A DNA stretch of 64,000 nucleotides, from the NCBI RefSeq assembly GCF_000016285.1, contig NC_011989.1, forward strand, positions 189,001 through 253,000, in the 5' to 3' direction. Origin of the DNA: Allorhizobium ampelinum S4 (GTDB lineage: Bacteria; Pseudomonadota; Alphaproteobacteria; Rhizobiales; Rhizobiaceae). Both the position numbers and the translations under genes were made by a program. Below, piece after piece: positions 9,275 to 18,099 of this stretch. The notes beneath the pieces were generated by a model, which made no database searches, was not told the DNA's origin, and saw only the letters and a list, made by a program, of their open reading frames with translations. Every line of letters begins with the position of its first letter. The stretch's first letter is position 1.

Positions 9275-9793
9275 TTATTTCGGCGAAACTGTCGCCAAGG
9301 CCAATGTCACCACTGGTGCACTGAGGAAACTGCAAAAACCGCCAATGGCAATGGCAATACCATAGGGGATTTTTTTCTCGACAATCAGCGAGCGCGGCAG
9401 GCGCAGTCCAAGGGCCATTACGGTATTGGCCTGGCTGCGCAAAGCCAGGATCATCAGGGTCAGCACGCCGCCAAACATCGCGACTTCAATCAGAAATTCC
9501 ACCAGGCTGATGTTGAAACCATACCAGACGGCGGCAGCCGTCAAAAGCTTGGCATCGCCGCCGCCCATGACATTGACGGCAAACAGTGTGAAACAACCGA
9601 AAAACACGATCAGACCCGCCGTGAGATGCAGACCGGCCAATCCTATAGGCAGGCCCAACACCAGGGCGAGGGCGGCAAAACCGATAAGCAGCACAAGGGG
9701 GATCGCATTGGGGATCTTCATCTCGAACAGATCGGTAAAGGCCGCGAGTGCCAGACAAAGAGGCATGATCAGTGACAGCGTAACAGCCAGCAT
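9275..9793 (-). CDS. cpaA: CpaA/TadV, Flp prepilin peptidase
   Basis: A 171-residue polytopic aspartic peptidase (A24 family, ctpB equivalent) that removes the Flp leader peptide at the cytoplasmic side of the inner membrane. The two catalytic aspartates are visible: D21 in FTDLFEMKIPN and D80 in the GGGD motif (GGGDAKLLTA). There is no N-methyltransferase domain, as usual for the short TadV form. I start at ATG 9793 rather than the frame opening at 9850, because family members begin within one or two residues of the first membrane helix. It is separated from the pilin genes by a strong terminator. Confidence 0.88.
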   Translation of the reverse strand: MLAVTLSLIMPLCLALAAFTDLFEMKIPNAIPLVLLIGFAALALVLGLPIGLAGLHLTAGLIVFFGCFTLFAVNVMGGGDAKLLTAAAVWYGFNISLVEFLIEVAMFGGVLTLMILALRSQANTVMALGLRLPRSLIVEKKIPYGIAIAIGGFCSFLSAPVVTLALATVSPK

Positions 9794-9935
9794 GGCGGAT
9801 GAACCCTTTGATGACGTGATTTTAGTAAATCGACCATGGCGTAAAGCCATTACCGAATCATTCTCTGGACTGAAAATAATGCTCGCTCAGAATATTCGGG
9901 GCGGGAAATATTTAGGGCAGGCTCTCCTGCGACAG

Positions 9936-9966
9936 CAAAAAGAAAAGCCGCCCTTGCGAGGCGGCT
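9936..9966 (-). terminator. Rho-independent terminator downstream of the pilin genes
   Basis: Read on the minus strand, the 7 bp GC-rich stem AGCCGCC/GGCGGCT (9960-9966 with 9946-9952) is followed by a T-rich tract (TTTTCTTTTTG). It lies between the second pilin and cpaA, so pilin transcripts should mostly stop here and the assembly genes would depend on read-through or their own promoter. Confidence 0.75.
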
Positions 9967-9996
9967 CTTGTAGCCTTGAGGCTGCTCGTTTCAAGC

Positions 9997-10182
9997 TTAC
10001 TTGGTTGCGTCCGCACCCTTATTCATCTGCGTTGTCAGATTATTAAAGGTGTTGCCAATGCTCGTACCGAGCGTGGTCGCGCCAGCGACGAGTGCCACGG
10101 AAATCAGAGCGGCGATCAGGCCGTATTCGATGGCCGTTGCACCGGATTCATCCTTCATAAAACGTGAGAAAATCTTGGACAT
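9997..10182 (-). CDS. Flp-type pilin subunit, copy 2
   Basis: A 61-residue Flp/Fap pilin (ctpA-like), the structural subunit of the bundle-forming Tad pilus. A short basic leader ending in G (MSKIFSRFMKDESG) precedes ATAIEYGLIAALISVAL, the Flp motif with the essential E and Y; CpaA would cut after this glycine. I start at the ATG beginning MSKIF because GAGAAG lies just upstream. It is a close paralogue of the gene at 10370-10555, differing mainly in the last 25 residues (NTFNNLTTQMNKGADATK). Confidence 0.93.
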   Translation of the reverse strand: MSKIFSRFMKDESGATAIEYGLIAALISVALVAGATTLGTSIGNTFNNLTTQMNKGADATK

Positions 10183-10317
10183 GCGCTTCTCATGCTCCAC
10201 AAGTGTTGTTCTGACCAGTCAACTATTTTTACTGATCGGTTGATGTAGAATTGAAGATCGGCATTTTGTAAAGCATTTCACTCTGAATTGAAGTGGTGAA
10301 ATACTCTAAAGCTTTAC

Positions 10318-10339
10318 GCATTTTCGGATAAGAAAATGC
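10318..10339 (-). other. Hairpin between the two pilin genes
   Basis: GCATTTTC (10318-10325) pairs perfectly with GAAAATGC (10332-10339). A longer imperfect stem, GTAAAGCATTTCAC with GTGAAAT and GCTTTAC, lies next to it on the plus-strand left side (about 10268-10317). There is no T tract, so it is more likely an RNA stabiliser or processing site than a terminator. Confidence 0.5.
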
Positions 10340-10369
10340 CCCAATAGCCTTTCGGATTTGGGAATAAGC

Positions 10370-10555
10370 TTACTTGGATGCGGTAGCCGCCTTATTCATC
10401 TGCGTAGTCAGATTGGTGAACGTGTTGTTCAAGCTCGAGCCGAGCGACGTTGCACCAGCAACCAGGGCCACGGAAATCAGAGCGGCGATCAGGCCGTATT
10501 CGATGGCGGTTGCGCCGGATTCATCCTTCATAAAACGTGCGAAAATCTTGGACAT
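10370..10555 (-). CDS. Flp-type pilin subunit, copy 1
   Basis: A 61-residue Flp pilin, the first gene of the minus-strand pilus locus. Leader MSKIFARFMKDESG, then ATAIEYGLIAALISVAL with the conserved E-Y pair. A strong Shine-Dalgarno (AGGAGA) sits 5-10 bases before the ATG at 10555, stronger than for copy 2, which fits a highly expressed major pilin. Both genes are 186 bases and nearly identical over the first 40 codons, the mark of a tandem duplication. Which copy is the major subunit cannot be told from sequence. Confidence 0.94.
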   Translation of the reverse strand: MSKIFARFMKDESGATAIEYGLIAALISVALVAGATSLGSSLNNTFTNLTTQMNKAATASK

Positions 10556-10931
10556 GCTCTTCTCCTGCTTCATAAGGTTTCTCTTGTCCGCCAACTGTTT
10601 TTTGTTGTCCGGTTGAACTGAAATTACAGGTCGCCGCATTGCTATCGCCTTAAGAAAACAAGTTAATTATCCTTGAACGGCAGCTTGATTTCAGTGTGGT
10701 AAATGAAGCTGAAAGATAGTCGGGAAAATTGTATTCACTCCGGAAAAAGGCCAGTCTACAGCATGTTTACATGCGAAATTATGCAAGTATGTGTCAGTTA
10801 TGGCCGCGAACATGCGCGTATTTATCACGAGATGAACCGTATGATGTCCTGAGAGGAGACGATGGCTTTATAGTTCATTTACCATTTTACCTCAATCTAT
10901 GGTCCTGATCTGCACGAGAGAAATGTTTTCC
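10556..10931. promoter_or_regulatory. Divergent promoter region of the pilus locus
   Basis: This gene-free stretch separates the minus-strand pilins from the plus-strand TadE group and must hold promoters for both. It is AT-richer than the coding DNA. A perfect 14-base palindrome GCATGTTTACATGC at 10761-10774 is the only clear candidate operator. I could not assign a -35/-10 pair with confidence. Confidence 0.5.
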
Positions 10932-11378
10932 ATGGCGCTGCCGATGTTGTTTCGCTGCTGTTTTGCGTTTTTGCTTGCCGGAATGGCGACAGTTCCCGGC
11001 ACAGCGCATGCTGAAGACCCGCTTTTGCGCGTGGTGATGAATCAGGCCCGCATTCTTAAACTCGACCGGCCGGTCAGCAAGGTTATCATCGGCAATGAGA
11101 AAGTCGCCGATGCCACCGTGGCCGACCCAAAAACCATCGTGCTGACAGGGCGTAGCTTCGGGACGACGAATTTGGTTCTGCTTGACAGCCAGGGCAATGC
11201 CATTTTCGACGAGCGTATTCTTGTCTCTATCGATGAAGCCAATACAGTTCGGCTGTACAAACAGACGCAACGCACGGTCCTGTCCTGCACGCCAAGCTGT
11301 GAGCAGCATTCGCAGTCTGGAAATTCCACTGGAGATGCGTCTTCCAGCAATAGTGCGTCCAGCGGAACCGGCCAATAG
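10932..11378 (+). CDS. Stand-alone pilus/secretin N-domain protein
   Basis: A 148-residue protein with a signal peptide (cleavage near AHA|ED) and a single pilus-formation N domain (about residues 30-105), the same domain found at the start of CpaC; compare RSFGTTNLVLLDSQG here with KVGQTNIFIFGADG in CpaC. The tail is a cysteine pair (SCTPSC) and a Ser/Gly/Asn-rich end. It has no secretin pore domain, so it probably binds or assists the CpaC channel in the periplasm. I prefer ATG 10932, 11 bases after GAGAG; ATGs at 10899 and 10923 are in frame. It heads the divergent plus-strand pilus group. Confidence 0.82.
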   Translation: MALPMLFRCCFAFLLAGMATVPGTAHAEDPLLRVVMNQARILKLDRPVSKVIIGNEKVADATVADPKTIVLTGRSFGTTNLVLLDSQGNAIFDERILVSIDEANTVRLYKQTQRTVLSCTPSCEQHSQSGNSTGDASSSNSASSGTGQ

Positions 11379-11604
11379 CGGCAAGACGCTGCGCGAGACA
11401 GTGAAACTTTAACTGCCGTATCGTTACGCGACCAACTCCTGCATAAGAAATCATGCAGTAATAATATGAATTTATTCAGAATATCTAAAATTAATTTTTT
11501 GCTCGTTTCCGTATCATCCTGTTCAAACTGAAGGAATTCGGCAACGAAAATTAAATAGATCCAGCCCTAGCTTGCTATCAGGCACAACAACCGGCATTCA
11601 GACA

Positions 11605-12228
11605 ATGGTCTTTCCAGATGGCACCCGTGACAAACGCGACGGACTATGGCGCAGATGGAGATTAGTGGCCAGGCGTTTGCGTCGCTCCCGTGACGGATCG
11701 GCGGCCATCGAATTCGCCATTCTGGCCATTCCTTATTTCCTGATCATTTTTGCCATTCTGGAAACATTCGTGGCTTTCATCGCCGAACAGACCGTCAATG
11801 CAGCGGTCGATACGCTGGGCAGGCAATTGCGCACCGGCAATATCACCTATAATCAGGCCCGTAGCACCGATAAGACGGCGACGGAATTCCGCCAGTTGTT
11901 CTGCAACGAGATTTCCTTTCTCCTCACCTGCGATGCTGCGGAAGTCGCAACACCCAACCGGCTCTGGCTCGATGTGCGCACGTATACGGCTTTCTCCGCC
12001 ATGCCCACCACAATTGCCACCACATCCGGTAGCCTTGATACGTCCAGTTTTGCCTTCACGCCTGGCGGGGCAAGCTCGATCAATATGCTGCGTGCCTTTT
12101 ATTATTGGCCGGTCACCACCGATCTCGTCCGGCCCTATATTGCCACGATCCACCGCCCTGGTGTTTCCAGCAATTCCGATTACCTGATCGTATCGACCTT
12201 GGCCTTCCAAAATGAGAATTATCCATGA
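11605..12228 (+). CDS. TadE-like pilus assembly pseudopilin
   Basis: A 207-residue TadE/G-like protein. An Arg-rich N terminus (about residues 8-29) leads into the TadE motif, DGSAAIEFAILAIPYF onward (about 30-53), a pilin-like transmembrane helix with the conserved glutamate. A periplasmic domain with two cysteines (FCNEISFLLTC) follows. TadE-type pseudopilins are processed by the TadV/CpaA peptidase and are needed for Flp pilus assembly. The frame also allows a TTG start at 11572; neither has a good Shine-Dalgarno. The stop overlaps the next start (ATGA, 12225-12228). Confidence 0.85.
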   Translation: MVFPDGTRDKRDGLWRRWRLVARRLRRSRDGSAAIEFAILAIPYFLIIFAILETFVAFIAEQTVNAAVDTLGRQLRTGNITYNQARSTDKTATEFRQLFCNEISFLLTCDAAEVATPNRLWLDVRTYTAFSAMPTTIATTSGSLDTSSFAFTPGGASSINMLRAFYYWPVTTDLVRPYIATIHRPGVSSNSDYLIVSTLAFQNENYP

Positions 12229-12809
12229 GGTCGAAACCCGCCCTGATTTTGCTTCTATGCAGACCTTTCCGGCTGTTGGCGCTGGATCGTTCCGGTGTCG
12301 GCGCGGTGGAATTTGCGCTGATCGTGCCCTTGTTGCTGGTTCTCTATCTGGGGGCATTTGAGCTTACCATGGCGCTCAGCGTGTCGCAGCGCGCCACCAC
12401 CAGCGCCGGGGCCATCGCCGATATCGTGGCGCGCAAGCAGAAAACGGTCGATAAGACCTTTCTGGCGAACATGCCGGATGTGCTGAAGGCCATGTTCGCC
12501 CCGACTGCGACGACAGGCTATACGCTGAAGATCACCGGCATCAAGGTGGACAGCAATGTCAAGGCGACGATTGCCTGGTCCTGGGCACAGGATGGCTCCA
12601 AACCCTATGCAACCGGTGCAACGGTGACGCTTCCGTCCGGCATGGCCGCCGCCAATGCCTTTTTCGTCCATGCGGAGCTGACCATTCCCCATGAGCTTGT
12701 CACCTATCTGCCTGGATTTACCGGATCAAGCGTCAGCACAATTACCATCGCCAGGGATTATTACTTCCGTCAGCGGGAAAACGGCGAGATTGCCTGCTCG
12801 GATTGCTGA
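12225..12809 (+). CDS. TadE/TadF-like pilus assembly pseudopilin
   Basis: A 194-residue partner of the preceding gene, coupled to it by a 4-base overlap. The TadE motif DRSGVGAVEFALIVPLLLV (about residues 20-38) is followed by a long helix and a periplasmic domain (about 60-185), ending in a CSDC motif. Order and pairing suggest it is the TadF/second TadE pseudopilin of this locus; TadE and TadF cannot be separated reliably by eye. Confidence 0.83.
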   Translation: MRSKPALILLLCRPFRLLALDRSGVGAVEFALIVPLLLVLYLGAFELTMALSVSQRATTSAGAIADIVARKQKTVDKTFLANMPDVLKAMFAPTATTGYTLKITGIKVDSNVKATIAWSWAQDGSKPYATGATVTLPSGMAAANAFFVHAELTIPHELVTYLPGFTGSSVSTITIARDYYFRQRENGEIACSDC

Positions 12810-12957
12810 TTCGAATGGCGATTTGCCATTGCCGGCCTAAATGTCTATTCAATCCGTTCGATTGATATTCAAATGCCTTGTACTGCATGGTTTCAGCGTC
12901 AATCCCGGAAAGATTGATGCTGACATGAGCGGTGCTCCAGGGCGTGACGGGTGAAGC

Positions 12958-14178
12958 ATGGCGCGGGCCTTTCTGTTTGTTCTCGATTCCTTTGGTGTCG
13001 GCGGCGCGCCGGATGCGCCAGCCTATGGCGATGACGGCGCCGATACGCTAGGCCATATCGCCGAGTTCTGCGCCGCCGGTGCCGGGGATCGCGATGGTTT
13101 GCGGGCCGGGCCGCTGATGTTGCCGAACCTATCGGCGTTGGGCTTGTTGCAGATTGCCAGCTTGGCCAGCGGTAGCTTGCCTGCGGGCATGGCCTTGCCG
13201 GAGCGGGTCTTTGGTCTGTACGGTGCGGCCAATGAAATTTCCCGGGGCAAGGATACACCGTCTGGCCATTGGGAAATCGCTGGTACACCTGTCATGTTCG
13301 ACTGGGGTTATTTCCCGCAAGAAGGCGATGCCTTTCCCGCCGATCTCGTCGCTGATATTTGCAAACGCGCCGATCTTCCCGGCATTCTCGGTAATTGTCA
13401 TGCCTCTGGCACCGACATCCTGGCCCGATTGGGTGAAGAACATTGCCGCACGGGCCAGCCGATCTGCTATACATCCTCCGATAGCGTCTTCCAGATTGCC
13501 GCCCATGAGCATGTGTTCGGGTTGGAGCGTTTACTGCGGCTCTGCGAAATCGTCCGGGAATTGCTCACCCCCTACAGGATCGGTCGGGTGATCGCCCGAC
13601 CCTTTATCGGCAATAGCGCTTCGAATTTCCAACGCACCGGCAATCGGAGGGATTATTCGGTTCCGCCGCCGGAGCCGACTTTGCTCGATCGGCTGAGTGA
13701 AGCGGGTCGCACGGTACATGCCATCGGCAAGATCGGCGATATCTTCGCCCATCAGGGGACTGGCCGCGACATCAAGGCGAATGGCAATGCCGCACTGATG
13801 GAGGCGACGCTGGCAGTGATGGATGAGGCAGCGGACGGCGATCTGGTCTTCACCAATTTTGTTGATTTCGACATGCTTTACGGCCATCGCCGCGATGTGC
13901 CGGGCTATGCCGCAGCGCTAGAAGCCTTCGATCTCTGGCTGCCGGATGTCTATCGCAAGCTTATCCCCGGCGACATGGTGATTCTGACCGCCGATCATGG
14001 CTGTGATCCGACCTGGCGCGGCACCGACCATACCCGTGAGCGGGTGCCGATCATGGCGTTCGGTCCCGGCATTCGGGCGCGTTCTATCGGCATTCGCGAC
14101 ACCTATGCCGATATCGGTGAGACAATTGCGGCCCATCTCGGTATTGCTCCGGGCCGTCATGGCATGAGTTTCCTATGA
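12958..14178 (+). CDS. deoB: Phosphopentomutase DeoB
   Basis: A 406-residue alkaline-phosphatase-superfamily mutase that interconverts (deoxy)ribose-1-phosphate and the 5-phosphate, linking nucleoside phosphorolysis to DeoC and the pentose phosphate pathway. Metal ligands are visible in [14 protein letters not shown] (D10) and in the C-terminal [18 protein letters not shown] segment (two Mn sites), and the active-site region has [11 protein letters not shown]. Length matches the family. It overlaps add by 4 bases. A 6 bp inverted repeat TCAATC/GATTGA in the upstream gap could be an operator, which is weak evidence. Confidence 0.96.
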
Positions 14179-15173
14179 CTGCGTCGCTGTTGAAGGCCGA
14201 ATTGCATTGCCATATCGAAGGTGCCGCACCTCCAGCTCTGGTCGCGGCCCAAGCCGAGAAATATGGCATAGATGCCAGCAGTTTTATCCGCAATGGAAGC
14301 TATGTCTGGGAGGACTTTACCAGTTTCATAGCCGCCTATGATTTCGTCGCCTCGGTGTTTCGCACGGAGGAGGATTTCGCTGCCTTGGCCGAGGCCTATC
14401 TGATTGAATTGGCGGGCGTCAATACGATCTATAGCGAGCTATTCGTTTCGCCTGACCATGGCGAGGCGGTGGGACTGTCCGCCGAAGCCTATATCGAAGG
14501 CTTGGCGGAAGGCATTGTCGCCGCTCGGATCAAGACCGGTATCGAATGCCGGATGGTGATTATCGGTGAACGGCATCTGGGGCCGGAAAACGTCTTGCGC
14601 CGGGCGAAATGGCTGGCCGATTACCATCATCCGCTGATCACCGGCTTCAACATGGCGGGTGAGGAGCGGATGAACCGGGTGGCGGATTACGCCCCGGCCT
14701 TCGACATCGCCCGTGAGGCGGGCTACGGCATTACCATCCATGCTGGCGAACTCTGTGGAGCTTTCAGCGTTCGTGACGCGCTGGATCTGGTGCGCCCAAG
14801 CCGGATTGGCCATGGCGTGCGCGCGATTGAGGATGCCGATCTGGTGCAGCGACTGGCGGATGAGGGCGTGGTGCTGGAAGTCTGCCCCGCCTCCAATATC
14901 GCCCTTAAAGTGTTTGAGGATTATGCCAGCCATCCCATGCGCGACCTGACTGATGCTGGCGTGCGGGTATGCATCAATTCTGACGATCCGCCGTTTTTCG
15001 CCACATCGCTGGCCAATGACTATGCCATCGCCGCTTCGATGGGATTTTCGGACGTCGAAATCGATGCGATGACGCGAACGGCCATCGAAGCGGCTTTCGT
15101 GGATGAGGCGACCCGCCAAAACCTGTTGCAGCGGCTGCAAGCGGCTGGTTCTGGGGATGAGGCAGCGATTTAA
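14175..15173 (+). CDS. add: Adenosine deaminase
   Basis: A 332-residue zinc amidohydrolase that deaminates (deoxy)adenosine to (deoxy)inosine in the cytoplasm. The HxH zinc motif is ELHCHIEG (H11, H13). TIHAGE carries the third histidine and the catalytic glutamate region, GHG in [10 protein letters not shown] provides a further His, and NSDDPPFF carries the zinc-binding aspartate. The ATGA overlap with deoB shows coupling; inosine produced here can feed PunA in the 39 kb cluster. Confidence 0.95.
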
Positions 15174-15257
15174 CGGCTGCAAGCCTTGCTCATCCCACCG
15201 ATTCGTTGGAAGAAACATCACAGTCAGGAATAGAGCGGAAGAGACAAGAGGTTTCCC

Positions 15258-15887
15258 ATGGACGGCGTCACAGTCATCAATCACCCCCTGGTGCAGCACA
15301 AGCTGACCTTCATGCGCCGCAAGGAAACCTCGACGGCGGGCTTTCGCCGGCTGCTGCGGGAAATCTCGACGCTGCTCTGCTATGAAGTGACCCGCGATCT
15401 GGAGCTGACCGTGGAAACCATCGAAACGCCGATGGTGGAAATGGAAGCACCGGTGCTGGAAGGCAAGAAGCTGGTGTTCGCCTCCATCCTGCGCGCTGGC
15501 AACGGCCTTTTGGAAGGCATGCTGGATCTGGTGCCCTCAGCCCGCGTTTCGCATGTTGGCGTGTACCGCGACCATGAAACCCTGCAAGCGGTGGAATATT
15601 ACTTCAAGGCCCCGGAAAGCCTGTCTGAGCGCCTCGTCATCGTGGTGGACCCAATGCTGGCCACCGGCAATTCTTCCATTGCTGCCGTGGATAAGCTGAA
15701 AGAGCGCGGTGCCGTCAATCTTCGCTTCGTTTGCCTGCTGGCAGCGCCGGAAGGCATTAAGAATTTCCGCGAAGCCCATCCTGATGTGCATGTTTACACG
15801 GCAGCGATTGATAGCCACCTGAACGAGCACGGCTATATCGTGCCGGGTCTGGGCGATGCGGGCGACCGCATGTATGGCACCAAGTAA
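15258..15887 (+). CDS. upp: Uracil phosphoribosyltransferase
   Basis: A 209-residue type I phosphoribosyltransferase that makes UMP from uracil and PRPP. The PRPP loop [11 protein letters not shown] and the uracil-binding C-terminal [11 protein letters not shown] are intact, and the length is standard. It is third in deoB-add-upp, 84 bases after add with its own Shine-Dalgarno (GAGGTTTCCC-ATG), and is followed by a terminator, so the unit ends here. Confidence 0.97.
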
Positions 15888-15912
15888 GACTTCGTTCAGC
15901 ATAAAAGAATCG

Positions 15913-15940
15913 AACCCCGGTGCCTGTCGCCGGGGTTTGT
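15913..15940 (+). terminator. Rho-independent terminator after upp
   Basis: The stem AACCCCGG/CCGGGGTT (15913-15920 with 15930-15937) has a 9-base loop and is followed by a short T-rich end (TTTGTTATT). It closes the deoB-add-upp unit. Confidence 0.8.
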
Positions 15941-15982
15941 TATTGAGGGGTGCTGCTTGTGTGATTTGAGAGGCTGTGGGCC

Positions 15983-16504
15983 ATGTTGAAGCGGGTTTTG
16001 GTCTTTGCCGGGCTGGTGGTTGTGGTGGCAACCGTGCTGCCCCGCTATCTCCAGCGCCAGATGGACACAATACCCGAAGCCCCGCCCACGCAAACCGTCA
16101 TGAATGCCACGCCCGCACCAGCGCAGGGCTTGGCGCGCGCTTTGTTGACAGCCAATGCCCAAGGGCATTTCGTCACCACATTCCGCATCAATGGCAAGGC
16201 GGTGGAGGGGATGATTGATACTGGCGCATCATCCGTGGCCATCAATGAAACAACGGCTCGGCGTCTGGGCTTTGGCGCTTCTGATCTGGATTTCAAATAT
16301 AAGGTCACGACCGCCAATGGTCAGACGGCTGCGGCGGCGGTGATGCTGGATCGCGTCGAAGTCGATGGCGTGCGCGTGCAGGATGTTAAAGCCATTGTGC
16401 TGCAAGACAAGGCTTTGTCCGGCACGTTGATTGGTATGACATTTCTGGAAAAACTGGGCAGCTATAAGGTCGAAAACGGCCAGATGCGGCTTAGTCAGCG
16501 GTGA
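15983..16504 (+). CDS. Membrane-anchored retroviral-type aspartyl protease
   Basis: A 173-residue protein with an N-terminal membrane anchor (about residues 3-20) and a retropepsin-like clan AA domain (about 55-170), the TIGR02281-type single-domain proteases common in alphaproteobacteria. The catalytic motif MIDTGASSVAIN is intact, and LIGMTFLEKLG is the second conserved flap-side segment. Such proteases act as homodimers, since each chain supplies one aspartate. The physiological substrate is unknown. The gene stands between two unrelated units. Confidence 0.85.
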   Translation: MLKRVLVFAGLVVVVATVLPRYLQRQMDTIPEAPPTQTVMNATPAPAQGLARALLTANAQGHFVTTFRINGKAVEGMIDTGASSVAINETTARRLGFGASDLDFKYKVTTANGQTAAAAVMLDRVEVDGVRVQDVKAIVLQDKALSGTLIGMTFLEKLGSYKVENGQMRLSQR

Positions 16505-16643
16505 GGTGCGGGGCTAAAAGTTCATTGCCGTATTGAAGGGCAAAGCCTGCCCTGAGCCTTTGTTTTTGTGTTGTGCAGCGTCAATATGCGCATATAAGTT
16601 GAAGTCTTGTTTCCTGAGATCACAATGAGAGGCAGCAATCGAT

Positions 16644-17273
16644 ATGAATCCAGATGTTTTGACGGTTCTGACGGCGCTTGGTTTGTATGCTGCGGTGGTG
16701 ATCAGTCCCGGTCCTAATTTCGCTTTGATCTCCAAGCTGGCAATGTCCGGGGCACGATCAACCGCCGTGGGTGCAACATTTGGATTTGCCATCGCCGCAA
16801 CATTTTATGCGGTTCTCACCATGGCAGGTTTGGCTTTGGTTCTGGCAAGGGTTGGATGGCTGGCAAGCCTTATCCAGATCGCTGGCGGCTGTTATCTTGT
16901 CTATCTCGGCCTGATGGCGTGGCTCTCGAGCAAGCCGGATACGATGAAACAAGGCGTATCATCTGTCGAAAAGGGCAGTGTTTTGCGCGGTTTGCGCATG
17001 GGGATGATCGTTAATCTCTCCAACCCGAAAGGCATTGCCTTCTTTATCGGCCTTTATGCCGTTGCAGTGCCGCCCGAGACGGGTCTTTTGGCAAAACTGG
17101 CAATTCTTGTGGGTGGCTTCATGATTGAGATCATCTGGTACAGTTTGGTCACCGCTCTGTTGTCTCGCAGGCAAGCCAAGGCCGTTTATGATCGCTTTGG
17201 CCAATGGGTAGAACGCGCCATTGGAACAGCGCTGGCCGGGTTTGGGATACGGCTGATTGCCGAAAAAATCTGA
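16644..17273 (+). CDS. LysE/RhtB-family amino acid exporter, copy 1
   Basis: A 209-residue inner-membrane protein with about six hydrophobic segments and the LysE signature near the N terminus (ISPGPNFALISK), plus NLSNPKGIAFFIGL in the middle. Family members export amino acids or homoserine lactone; the substrate here cannot be assigned. It is monocistronic, followed by a structured repeat and convergent gpmA. A second, divergent LysE member lies at 56245. Confidence 0.87.
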   Translation: MNPDVLTVLTALGLYAAVVISPGPNFALISKLAMSGARSTAVGATFGFAIAATFYAVLTMAGLALVLARVGWLASLIQIAGGCYLVYLGLMAWLSSKPDTMKQGVSSVEKGSVLRGLRMGMIVNLSNPKGIAFFIGLYAVAVPPETGLLAKLAILVGGFMIEIIWYSLVTALLSRRQAKAVYDRFGQWVERAIGTALAGFGIRLIAEKI

Positions 17274-17327
17274 TTTTCTGCAATGTGCCGCCCATGCAAT
17301 TCCATGAGCGGCACAATTTTAAATCGC

Positions 17328-17432
17328 TTAGAGTTTGTCAGGGAAAAGTGGAATCCGGTTTTCCCGAAAAGACAAACGAAAACAAGAGAATCTAGAGTAT
17401 GTCTGGTTCAATCTGAACCTGACAAACTCTAG
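17328..17432. repeat. Structured dispersed repeat, CTAGAGTTTGTCAG type (copy 1)
   Basis: A 105-base element with inverted ends TAGAGTTTGTCAG (17329-17341) and CTGACAAACTCTA (17419-17431). Its right half folds into a 19 bp hairpin with the inner stem GGTTCA/TGAACC. It closely matches the reverse complement of 48156-48259. Its right terminal CTAG provides the TAG stop of gpmA on the minus strand. It sits between convergent genes and may also end both transcripts. Confidence 0.85.
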
Positions 17433-18064
17433 TGAGCGCCGGACATGTCGCCCAGCACGTCCTTGGAAGCCACGGTGGAATCGGCGTTCAGCTTGTAGAC
17501 CATCGGCACGCCGGTGGCGAGATTGACGCTGAGGATCTGTTCCTTGGTCAGCTTGTCCAGCACCATTACCAGCGAGCGCAGCGAATTCCCATGGGCCGCC
17601 ACCAGCACCTTTTCGCCCCGCAGCACGCGCGGCAGGATTTCGGTGAGGTAATAGGGCCAGACGCGGGCGCCGGTATCGCGCAGGCTTTCGCCGCCCGGTG
17701 GCGGAATGTCGTAGGAACGGCGCCAGATATGCACCTGTTCCTCGCCCCATTTGGCGCGGGCGTCGTCCTTGTTGAGGCCGGAAAGATCGCCGTAATCACG
17801 CTCGTTCAGGGCCTGATCGCGGATGGTTTCAAGGCCGGACTGGCCAAGATTGTCGAGAATGATACCGCAGGTCTTCTGGGCGCGGGAAAGATCGGAGGTA
17901 AAGGCGATATCGAACTGGATACCATAGTCCTTCAGCGCCTTGCCGCCAGCATTGGCTTCCTGCACGCCAAGGTCGGTCAGGTCGGGATCACGCCAACCGG
18001 TGAACAGGTTCTTCAAATTCCAATCGCTCTGGCCATGGCGCACGAGCACGAGGGTACCGGTCAT
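17429..18064 (-). CDS. gpmA: 2,3-bisphosphoglycerate-dependent phosphoglycerate mutase
   Basis: A 211-residue cytoplasmic glycolytic enzyme that interconverts 3- and 2-phosphoglycerate through a phosphohistidine. The signature [12 protein letters not shown] carries the catalytic histidine (H10), [13 protein letters not shown] follows, and [11 protein letters not shown] has the second histidine. It is shorter than the 250-residue enterobacterial form, as is usual in rhizobia. AGGA lies 8 bases before the ATG. Its TAG stop is part of the adjacent repeat element. Confidence 0.95.
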   Translation of the reverse strand: MTGTLVLVRHGQSDWNLKNLFTGWRDPDLTDLGVQEANAGGKALKDYGIQFDIAFTSDLSRAQKTCGIILDNLGQSGLETIRDQALNERDYGDLSGLNKDDARAKWGEEQVHIWRRSYDIPPPGGESLRDTGARVWPYYLTEILPRVLRGEKVLVAAHGNSLRSLVMVLDKLTKEQILSVNLATGVPMVYKLNADSTVASKDVLGDMSGAH

Positions 18065-18099
18065 CGACTAAATCCTCTCATTGATCTTGGTGGTAAACA

